A stretch of DNA of 7,181 bases. Source: Methanobacterium sp. (GTDB taxonomy: Archaea; Methanobacteriota; Methanobacteria; Methanobacteriales; Methanobacteriaceae). Below the pieces are notes generated by a model. That model saw nothing but the letters and a program-made list of their open reading frames with translations. It searched no databases and was not told where the DNA came from. This document shows, piece after piece, positions 1 to 5,838 of the stretch. Both the position numbers and the translations under genes were made by a program. The number at the start of each line of letters is the position of its first letter. The stretch's first letter is position 1. Location: assembly GCA_003158115.1 (NCBI GenBank), contig PMGM01000062.1:3772-10952 (forward strand), in the 5' to 3' direction.

Positions 1-15
1 AATGTTAAAGGGCAT

Positions 16-21
16 GGAGGT
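16..21 (+). promoter_or_regulatory. Strong ribosome binding site deciding the TTG start
   Basis: GGAGGT is a near-perfect match to the archaeal anti-Shine-Dalgarno. It sits 7 bases before TTG at 29. It lies inside the longer open frame that begins at ATG 2, which argues that the nine extra codons are not the N-terminus. Confidence 0.7.
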
Positions 22-28
22 ATTTAAA

Positions 29-1258
29 TTGAATTGGAACAATAAAAATATTTTAATTACAGGTGTAGGGGGATTTGCAGGATCATACCTTGCAGAAGAA
101 TTGTTAAAACAAAATGCTAATGTTTATGGATTAATTAGAAGACGTGCTGATGGTACCATAGCAAAAAACCTCATAGATCACGGTATAGAAAAAAATGTAA
201 ATACAATAGAAGGGGACTTAACAGAAATAACTTCCCTTGCAACTGCATTAGAAATTTCTGAACCCGATTATGTATTCCATTTAGGTGCTCAGTCATTTGT
301 ACCTAGATCATTTGAAAATTCACCAGAAACACAAATGATAAACTGTATAGGAACAGCAAACCTTTTAGATGCTGCTAAAACAAATGATTCAAACACAAAA
401 ATAATATTTGCAGGTTCAAGTGAAGAGTATGGTCTGGTAATTTCTTCTAAAGAACATTATGAACATGCAAAAAAAGAATACGGAACCATATTCCCAGAAC
501 CAGTAAATATTCCTGAAGTTCCTATTGCAGAAACCAACCCATTAAGACCAATGTCTCCCTATGCAGTATCTAAAGTATTTGGTGATCATCTTATGCAGAA
601 TTATTATCATTCATATGGCTTAAATACCGTAGTATCACGAGCTTTTAATCATGAAGGAGCTGGAAGGGGATTGATGTTTGTAACATCAGTTATAACCAAC
701 CAGATTATGAAACTTAAATTTGGTGAAATTGACAAGATAACCATTGGAAATTTAAATGCATTCCGAGACTGGTCACATGTTAAAGATATTGTCAAAGGAT
801 ATATGACACTAGCAGAAAATGGTAAATCTGGAGAAGTATACAACCAAGGTTCCATGAGAACAAACTCTGTTTTAAGTTATATATTATTAGGTTTAAAAGA
901 AGCAGGATGGAATGTTAATAGAATTGAGACATTCAATGGAGATAAATTAATTGAAGATCCTACTGAAATGGATGATTCACCAATTTTTGGTGTTAAATTT
1001 GATAAAACAATAGTGGACACCAAGATACTTGAAGGCGACCTAGATTATGCACTCGAAGATAAGGGAATTAAAGTACATACAGACAAGGGAATTGTGCCAA
1101 TAGAATTTAATCCAGACAGATTTAGACCAGCAGAAGTACCAATATTATTTGCAGACACTGCAAAGATCAAGAAAATAGGTGCCAAAATTGAGCACAGTTT
1201 AAATGATATCATAAAAGATCAGCTAAACTACTTCCTCAAAAAAGGAAACAGACAATAA
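29..1258 (+). CDS. gmd: GDP-mannose 4,6-dehydratase-like SDR enzyme, probable TTG start
   Basis: Extended short-chain dehydrogenase, expected to convert GDP-mannose to GDP-4-keto-6-deoxymannose in the cytosol using bound NADP. Numbered from the first in-frame ATG at base 2, the sequence shows the Rossmann loop TGVGGFAG (residues 20-27), a GMD-like RRRA segment after the second strand, HLGAQSFV, the catalytic GSSEEYG (S139, E141) and YAVSK (Y187, K191). The later GMD signatures FNHEGAGRG, FVTSVI and RDWSH follow, and the C-terminal FRPAEV is close to the bacterial GMD tail. I place the start at TTG (base 29, 409 residues) because GGAGGT lies 7 bases before it; the ATGs at 2 and 14 show no ribosome site within the window. 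The protein is about 35 residues longer than E. coli GMD (373), mostly from a loop between E141 and Y187. It lies 30 bases before the next gene and is probably co-transcribed with it. A related NDP-hexose dehydratase is the alternative. Family assignment is strong, exact substrate less so. Confidence 0.85.
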   Translation: MNWNNKNILITGVGGFAGSYLAEELLKQNANVYGLIRRRADGTIAKNLIDHGIEKNVNTIEGDLTEITSLATALEISEPDYVFHLGAQSFVPRSFENSPETQMINCIGTANLLDAAKTNDSNTKIIFAGSSEEYGLVISSKEHYEHAKKEYGTIFPEPVNIPEVPIAETNPLRPMSPYAVSKVFGDHLMQNYYHSYGLNTVVSRAFNHEGAGRGLMFVTSVITNQIMKLKFGEIDKITIGNLNAFRDWSHVKDIVKGYMTLAENGKSGEVYNQGSMRTNSVLSYILLGLKEAGWNVNRIETFNGDKLIEDPTEMDDSPIFGVKFDKTIVDTKILEGDLDYALEDKGIKVHTDKGIVPIEFNPDRFRPAEVPILFADTAKIKKIGAKIEHSLNDIIKDQLNYFLKKGNRQ

Positions 1259-1288
1259 ACAGTTATATTATCTGTTAAAAGGTTTTAT

Positions 1289-2299
1289 ATGAACACCAAC
1301 AACCCCAAAGTTTCAGTGATAATCCTCAATTGGAATGGATGGAAAGATACCATTGAATGCTTGGAATCACTATATCAAATAGATTATCCAAACTACGATA
1401 TTGTGCTGGTTGATAATGATTCAAAAGATGATTCCATCCAGAGGATCATGGAGTACTGTAAAGGAAAACTCAAACAGAAATCTCCATTCTACAATTACAA
1501 TCCAAAAAACAAACCCATACAGATATTTGAGTACACCAAAGAAGAAACAGAAAAAAATCTCCAAACAAATAAATCAAAGTATCAGGAGTTACCATCAGAT
1601 AAGAAGTTAATCCTAATTAAAAACGATAAAAATTATGGATTTGCAGAAGGGAATAATATAGGGATAAGATATTCCCTAAACACATTAAATTCCCATTATA
1701 TATTATTATTAAATAATGATACTGTTGTTGAAAAACATTTCTTAACAGAAATGGTAGAAACCGGAGAAAATGATGATAAAATAGCAGTTATTGGCTCAAA
1801 AACATTTTATTATAATTTTAATGATAAAACTGATGTTTTGTGGAGTGTTGGTGGAACAATTGATCTATCACGATATCCCGGCTATCATGACATAGATCTT
1901 AATGATAAACTTCCAACTATTAAAAATTCTAAAATCGATGTAGATTGGATTTCTGGGGCTGTTTTGCTTATAAAAACAGACATGTTACCTTCGAAGCTTT
2001 TAAATTCAGAATTCTTCTTTGGATGTGAAGATGTGGATCTCTGTATTGAAATGAAAAATAAAGGCTTTAAAATGATCACAAATTTAAATGCTATTGTTTG
2101 GCATAAAGCTGGTGCATCAAAGAGTAAAGTAAAATTCAGAGGGATTTCAAAGGAAATAAAAACCAATCTCAAATTTATGAAGGCTCATGAAAAAAATTAT
2201 AAACTTCATCTGCCTATCTACATGTTACAAGTAGGATACCGATATTCATCGATGTTAATTAAAAAACTAGCAGGTGACGCTAAAAATTCTATTATCTAA
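1289..2299 (+). CDS. Family 2 glycosyltransferase (GT-A, COG1216-like)
   Basis: Cytosolic inverting glycosyltransferase of the rhamnosyltransferase-like GT2 group, predicted to add a sugar from an NDP-sugar to a growing surface glycan. The N-terminus has the canonical VSVIILNWNG strand (residues 8-17), followed by VDNDSKD with the nucleotide-binding D42 and D44. NYGFAEGNN lies at 115-123, the metal-binding DXD equivalent is NND at 142-144, DWISGA at 219-224, the acceptor/base motif ED at 247-248 with D250, and WH at 271-272. About 45 charged, Asn/Lys-rich residues (roughly 60-105) sit between the second strand and the NYGF motif. I have a memory of a similar insert in other archaeal GT2 proteins. 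The C-terminus (about 300-336) is mildly hydrophobic but shows no clear membrane span. An AAAAGGT ribosome site lies 5 bases before the ATG, and the 30-base gap to the dehydratase suggests one transcript. Donor and acceptor cannot be read from sequence. Confidence 0.9.
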   Translation: MNTNNPKVSVIILNWNGWKDTIECLESLYQIDYPNYDIVLVDNDSKDDSIQRIMEYCKGKLKQKSPFYNYNPKNKPIQIFEYTKEETEKNLQTNKSKYQELPSDKKLILIKNDKNYGFAEGNNIGIRYSLNTLNSHYILLLNNDTVVEKHFLTEMVETGENDDKIAVIGSKTFYYNFNDKTDVLWSVGGTIDLSRYPGYHDIDLNDKLPTIKNSKIDVDWISGAVLLIKTDMLPSKLLNSEFFFGCEDVDLCIEMKNKGFKMITNLNAIVWHKAGASKSKVKFRGISKEIKTNLKFMKAHEKNYKLHLPIYMLQVGYRYSSMLIKKLAGDAKNSII

Positions 2300-2365
2300 C
2301 CGATCAAGTATACAAATAATGCACGCATGAGATGTTCTAATCATAGTTTATGTGTGTTGTTAAAT

Positions 2366-2397
2366 TTGTACTTAGGATCCTATAAAAATGGGTACAA
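2366..2397 (+). promoter_or_regulatory. Candidate TATA box flanked by inverted repeat
   Basis: TATAAAAA at 2381-2388 resembles an archaeal TATA box and would place a transcript start near 2408-2414. It is bracketed by TTGTAC (2366-2371) and its exact complement GTACAA (2392-2397), with 20 bases between; three more outer bases pair if one bulge is allowed. The arrangement would suit a repressor overlapping the promoter of the 2491 gene, but this is inferred from symmetry only. A second A/T-only candidate promoter lies at 2445-2476. Confidence 0.3.
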
Positions 2398-2408
2398 TTT
2401 ATTTATCT

Positions 2409-2438
2409 TTAATTGAAAATAAATTTCTTTTCAATTAA
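2409..2438. repeat. Perfect 11-bp inverted repeat (hairpin or operator)
   Basis: TTAATTGAAAA at 2409-2419 is perfectly complementary to TTTTCAATTAA at 2428-2438, with an 8-base loop. It is not followed by a T run, so it is not an obvious terminator for the upstream gene. If the TATAAAAA box at 2381 is used, the repeat would sit at the very start of the leader of the 2491 gene, where it could be an operator or a weak mRNA hairpin. Confidence 0.45.
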
Positions 2439-2444
2439 GTGTTC

Positions 2445-2476
2445 AAAAAATTATTTTAAATTAAATTAATTTAAAT
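2445..2476. promoter_or_regulatory. A/T-only tract with 14-bp palindrome, second promoter candidate
   Basis: All 32 bases are A or T. The tract contains TTATTTTAAA (2451-2460), a poor TATA-like match, then the perfect 14-bp palindrome TTAAATTAATTTAA (2461-2474). Transcription driven from here would start close to the ATG at 2491 and give a very short leader. That would fit the weak ribosome site (GGGAAA) before that gene. Palindromes arise easily in A/T-only DNA, so the support is modest. Confidence 0.25.
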
Positions 2477-2490
2477 GGGAAAAATAGATC

Positions 2491-3456
2491 ATGAAAAAGA
2501 TCCTCTTTACACACCAGGGACCACACAAGGTACATGGCACATTTGCAGAGACTGTTACTAAAAACTGGTATTATTATGGTGATAATCAACCAGAAATCAT
2601 TAAAAATTTAATAAAATCAGTTTTTGACAGATCAACCTATGATATAATATTGGTAGAGGGAGGGTTAGGACTTCCCCATGCAGTCTTTAAAAAGATCAAA
2701 AATCCAAAAACGAAGATCATCCTACTGTACGCAGATACACTTCTCTATGATCTCCCAGAAATGAATATAATTAAAAAAAAGATAGTTGAACGACTTTTAT
2801 CATATGTTGATGGATTTATAGCTATATCTCCATTAAATAAGAGAATAGCATCTCAATATTATAATAACAAACCAATATCTTATGTTTATCCATATGGATC
2901 TAACAACAGTTTTGAAATAGACTGTGATCTTGAAAGTAAAGATATTTTATTCATTGGAAACCATGAAATGTGCAAAAGATTTGATTTACTTGTAGATGCA
3001 GTTAAAATATTAAATGATAAAGGATATGAATACAAACTTTACATGGTTGGATCTTGTATTTCTAAAATAAAAGCAGATTATCCATGGTTACACAAGGAAG
3101 GTTTTCAGGAAAATCTAGATAAATATTTTAAACAATGCTCAATGTATATACATCCAGCAGATTTTGATTCATGCCCAGTAACAGTATTTGAAGCCATGGC
3201 ATCGGGTCTTATTCCAATCATAACTAAAAATGTTGGAGAATCAGATATACTAGATGATAATGGACTTGAATGTTTAATATTAGAAAATAATCAACCCGAA
3301 ATAATTGCAGAAAAAATACTTGAAATTGGGGATCATGATGAGCAATGGAAAAAAAATATCTCGTTACACTGTAGAGAGATTAGCTCAGAGTACAATAAAG
3401 AATCCCAATCAAAAGAATTTAAAAGAGTATTCAATGAGTTAATAAAAAAGATATAA
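2491..3456 (+). CDS. Compact GT-B (GT4-like) glycosyltransferase
   Basis: Predicted retaining glycosyltransferase, short for GT4 at 321 residues. The N-terminal Rossmann half (about 1-140) begins MKKILFTHQG and lacks the usual Gly-Gly loop of GT4 enzymes, having only HGTFAE. It contains YDIILVEGG and a linker ending VYPYGSNN. The C-terminal half begins DILFIGNHEMCKRF (151-164, with K162/R163 near the donor-phosphate site) and holds LYMVGS and YIHPADFDSCPVTVFEAMASG. The EX7E motif is present as D226-x7-E234, a conservative change at the first acid. No signal peptide or membrane span is visible. The ribosome site is weak (GGGAAA, about 10 bases before the ATG). The gene is separated by 191 bases from the GT2 gene and may have its own promoter. 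It converges with the membrane protein gene 23 bases downstream. The GT-B call is firm; the sugar is unknown. Confidence 0.85.
   Translation: MKKILFTHQGPHKVHGTFAETVTKNWYYYGDNQPEIIKNLIKSVFDRSTYDIILVEGGLGLPHAVFKKIKNPKTKIILLYADTLLYDLPEMNIIKKKIVERLLSYVDGFIAISPLNKRIASQYYNNKPISYVYPYGSNNSFEIDCDLESKDILFIGNHEMCKRFDLLVDAVKILNDKGYEYKLYMVGSCISKIKADYPWLHKEGFQENLDKYFKQCSMYIHPADFDSCPVTVFEAMASGLIPIITKNVGESDILDDNGLECLILENNQPEIIAEKILEIGDHDEQWKKNISLHCREISSEYNKESQSKEFKRVFNELIKKI
3444..3449 (-). terminator. Oligo-T candidate terminator for the membrane protein gene
   Basis: Reading leftward past the stop codon at 3480, the first run of six Ts occurs here, inside the last codons of the convergent glycosyltransferase gene. 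If used, the two transcripts would overlap by a few tens of bases. The evidence is the T run alone. Confidence 0.25.
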
Positions 3457-3457
3457 G

Positions 3458-3481
3458 TTAATATTTATTATTATTCTTTTT
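3458..3481 (+). terminator. T-rich terminator candidate for the 2491 gene
   Basis: A T-rich stretch starts just after the stop codon and ends in five Ts (3477-3481), overlapping the stop codon of the convergent gene. Archaeal RNA polymerase commonly stops at oligo-T without a hairpin, so this is a plausible termination zone. No stem-loop is visible. Confidence 0.4.
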
Positions 3482-5645
3482 AAGCCCATATCTGTCCATA
3501 TCCATCATCAAATATTCTACTTTTATTGGTAAAGAAAGAACTATAAGTTTGTACATTTGCCTGACTATCAAGGCTTTCATAAAATTTGCCCTCTTTAACA
3601 TTTGCATTTCCCATGTAAAGATAGCCATCAATTGTTTTGTTATTAAAATTAATTCCAACAACATTAGTTCTAACATTTGACATAAACAATCGGGTGAAAC
3701 CAACAGCGTCAAAGTAAACATTAATATCATCAACACGGTAATTTCCAATCCATGAAGCTGTAGCTAATTCACCATCATAAATATAAAGTTCACCACGAGT
3801 TATTCCTGTTTTATCATATTCTGGTGAGAATGGGATACCAGTAAGCTCGTATTGTAGATGGGTATTGCAAATAAATAGGAAAATTAACAGTACCAATACA
3901 AGTGCCACTTTAAGATCAGGCTTTTTAATTACTTTATTTAAAATTTGAGCTATTTTTAATGTTCCAATTATAAATAATGGTGCTGTAAATATTAAAAGCT
4001 GAAAGAAAAGTCTGTCTGAACCATAAAAGAACGATACAGAAGGTAATATAATAAACATAGCCAGTAATGTAAACGATACTATTCCTGCTAAAACAAGTAT
4101 AGATTCTAACTTTTTAATTTCCCCATATAAATTCACTGTTTTATTCATTAAAATTTTTCTATATTTCCCTAATAATGTTAATAAACCAATACCAATGGTT
4201 ATGAAGATCAGATCATTTGCAATGACTGCTATGAAATTTGGAAGATTCTTTATTCCTATTCCTAAAATACTTAAAACAGTACCTTCCCTTGAAGTTTCAA
4301 AGGCATAATTACCGCCACCCGCACCAGTTGCTGTTGCTGTAGCAGCTACAGTAGATTGTATTACATCGGTTCCTGCTAAAAATTGTACCTTGGCATATAA
4401 TACAAACCATAAGATTATAACTGTGAAGTAAATGAGTAAAACTTCAAAATTAACAATGGTAATCTTTCGTTCATAGTAAAGGTTTCTGAAAAATGGTAAC
4501 AATAAAATTGGGACCAGTAATGCAAATGCAACGTATGAAGTTGCATAGTGTGTTACAACCATTGAAGATACGAAGATTAGGAACAATAATTTCTTAACAC
4601 CTGACTTTTCAAATTTAGTGTCTCCAAAACAGTCAAAAATCACCATTATTGCCAAGAAAAAGAAAATAATAGCAACTTCCTGTCTAACAGCATCCACTAT
4701 ATCTATGAAGAAAACCTGAAACACAAACAGAAGTGCTGCAAAAAATGCGAACTTGTTGTTTAAATATTTTTTAGCTACAGTATATACCATTAATGGTAAA
4801 ACACTTCCCAATAATCCGAATAAAAGTTTAAAAACATATTCAGGATTCATATTAGAAAGAACCTGATAGATTGTGGGAAGTATAGTTATGCTTAAACAAG
4901 CATTGTATGGATTGTAATAGTCGGAGATATTCCAGTGGAAATTAGCGAGTGTTAGTTGGAAACAGTAAAACTCTTGGTGAACATCACGACCTATAATATG
5001 GGCAGATGTAAGGGCATACATCAAAACCAAACTCATACCAATTGTGAAAAGTGCTACAGGATACGTATATGGATGTATCCTATCCCTTAAATATGCAACC
5101 ACAACAACATAAAACGGAATCAGGAACAGCATAGCCAATATTAAAATATTGTTAAGGGTGGTGTTCATGAGATAAGTGCCAAGAACTGCCATCAAAGGGA
5201 ATAAAACAGGAAAAATTAATGGTGCTAATAATTTATCTCCCACTTTAAATTGAAAATTAAATATAATGGAAGTATCTAATTTCCTATTTCTTTGATAAGC
5301 AAAAAATGTCAGAATTCCCATTATAATATTCAAGGATACTAAAAGAGGAATTAATGAGAGAGGTTTTAACAGTATTGGATAAAGGATATTGAGGAATAAT
5401 CCAACTGCAAGAAGTAAAGATATGCTCAAACCAACTGATAAAAGGAATTTTACTAAAAATTCTGTTTTATTCAATCTAAGTATTGATACAATCAAAAATC
5501 CTGGAATAATTGTAAAGAATAAGAAGGGTATTATATCCCTTAAAAGTGGCAGATTCAAAACAATAACCAGATCTGTTATGAATAACATTAATATTGTGAT
5601 GATAAACCATTCTTTGGCTTGAAACCTTTTAATCGTATTTAACAT
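3480..5645 (-). CDS. DUF2206-like polytopic membrane protein, putative GT-C-type enzyme
   Basis: 721 residues with roughly 16-18 hydrophobic spans and a soluble C-terminal domain (about 596-721). Residues 20-120 resemble the archaeal DUF1616 module: two spans, a turn, then FLLSVGLSISLLLAVGLFLN. After seven spans comes a long loop (about 214-255) with GRDVHQEF, giving acidic residues D221 and E225 around H223. GT-C glycosyltransferases keep a catalytic acid in the first large outer loop, so a polyprenyl-linked sugar transferase is a reasonable inference, not proof. VDAVRQEVA (317-325) and VTHYATSY (364-371) are further polar motifs at membrane edges. A loop at 425-450 is Ala/Thr/Gly-rich. The C-terminal domain contains two N-glycosylation sequons (N669-K-T, N707-K-S). 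The start is supported by AAGGAG 8 bases before the ATG and a TATA box further up. Neighbours are glycosyltransferases. Membrane topology and activity are unproven; a non-enzymatic transport or assembly role is possible. Confidence 0.8.
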   Translation of the reverse strand: MLNTIKRFQAKEWFIITILMLFITDLVIVLNLPLLRDIIPFLFFTIIPGFLIVSILRLNKTEFLVKFLLSVGLSISLLLAVGLFLNILYPILLKPLSLIPLLVSLNIIMGILTFFAYQRNRKLDTSIIFNFQFKVGDKLLAPLIFPVLFPLMAVLGTYLMNTTLNNILILAMLFLIPFYVVVVAYLRDRIHPYTYPVALFTIGMSLVLMYALTSAHIIGRDVHQEFYCFQLTLANFHWNISDYYNPYNACLSITILPTIYQVLSNMNPEYVFKLLFGLLGSVLPLMVYTVAKKYLNNKFAFFAALLFVFQVFFIDIVDAVRQEVAIIFFFLAIMVIFDCFGDTKFEKSGVKKLLFLIFVSSMVVTHYATSYVAFALLVPILLLPFFRNLYYERKITIVNFEVLLIYFTVIILWFVLYAKVQFLAGTDVIQSTVAATATATGAGGGNYAFETSREGTVLSILGIGIKNLPNFIAVIANDLIFITIGIGLLTLLGKYRKILMNKTVNLYGEIKKLESILVLAGIVSFTLLAMFIILPSVSFFYGSDRLFFQLLIFTAPLFIIGTLKIAQILNKVIKKPDLKVALVLVLLIFLFICNTHLQYELTGIPFSPEYDKTGITRGELYIYDGELATASWIGNYRVDDINVYFDAVGFTRLFMSNVRTNVVGINFNNKTIDGYLYMGNANVKEGKFYESLDSQANVQTYSSFFTNKSRIFDDGYGQIWA

Positions 5646-5653
5646 TAATAATT

Positions 5654-5659
5654 CTCCTT
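5654..5659 (-). promoter_or_regulatory. Ribosome binding site of the membrane protein gene
   Basis: On the minus strand this reads AAGGAG, 8 bases before the ATG at 5645. It is one of the two best ribosome sites in the window and fixes the start at MLNTIKRF. Confidence 0.7.
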
Positions 5660-5706
5660 AATCCTCTATTTTTTTTATTTCTATAAATATTATTGAACTA
5701 TTATTT

Positions 5707-5714
5707 TATATAAA
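5707..5714 (-). promoter_or_regulatory. Archaeal TATA box for the membrane protein gene
   Basis: The minus strand reads TTTATATA, an exact match to the methanogen TATA-box consensus. With the usual spacing of about 25 bases, transcription would begin near 5680-5685 and give a leader of about 35-40 bases containing the AAGGAG ribosome site. This suggests the gene can be transcribed separately from the glycosyltransferase gene upstream of it (5839-6954). Confidence 0.55.
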
Positions 5715-5745
5715 GGATAAACATGTAAAATTACTGTATAAATCT

Positions 5746-5822
5746 TTGTGAAAATAATTTATTTCAAATTTTGATAATTCTAATATTCCTAGATTAATAT
5801 GTTAAAATTAGAACTTTCACAA
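5746..5822. repeat. Intergenic inverted repeats between the leftward genes
   Basis: The 193-base gap at 5646-5838 holds TTGTGAAA (5746-5753) and its exact complement TTTCACAA (5815-5822). Nested between them is TTCTAAT (5778-5784) with ATTAGAA (5807-5813). Both pairs are perfect but short, lie upstream of the TATA box of the membrane protein gene and downstream of the stop codon at 5839. They could be operator half-sites or chance matches in A/T-rich DNA. No T-run terminator is evident after the 5839 stop. Confidence 0.2.
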
Positions 5823-5838
5823 TTTCTTAACTCATATA

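Noticed and set aside
649..855. 68-codon minus-strand open frame inside the dehydratase gene
   Set aside because: It lies wholly within a strongly conserved enzyme gene on the other strand, has no ribosome site I can see, and its product resembles no family I know.
1401..1610. 69-codon plus-strand frame inside the GT2 gene
   Set aside because: It is an out-of-frame shadow over the conserved VDNDS region and the charged insert; the product is low complexity and has no recognisable domain.
1885..2172. 95-codon minus-strand frame opposite the GT2 gene
   Set aside because: It is antisense to the conserved ED and WH motifs of a real gene and has no supporting start signals.
2327..2416. Possible 29-codon small gene in the gap after the GT2 gene
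   Set aside because: The ATG has no ribosome site before it, the product has no recognisable pattern, and the frame runs through the TATA-like box and into the inverted repeat.
2475..2477. ATG upstream of the 2491 start as an alternative start
   Set aside because: It is 16 bases upstream and therefore out of frame with the glycosyltransferase; its own frame gives no sensible protein.
3458..3748. 96-codon minus-strand frame with a hydrophobic, Leu/Met-rich product
   Set aside because: It overlaps the C-terminal domain of the 721-residue protein on the same strand in another frame. The true frame is continuous and family-like, so this is not evidence of a frameshift.
4315..4350. Ala/Thr/Gly-rich low-complexity coding stretch in the membrane protein as a possible repeat or insertion
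   Set aside because: It is short, in frame and sits in a predicted loop between spans; no tandem DNA repeat or target-site duplication is visible.
5389..5622. 77-codon plus-strand frame opposite the start of the membrane protein gene
   Set aside because: It is antisense to the DUF1616-like N-terminus, with no promoter or ribosome site pointing that way.
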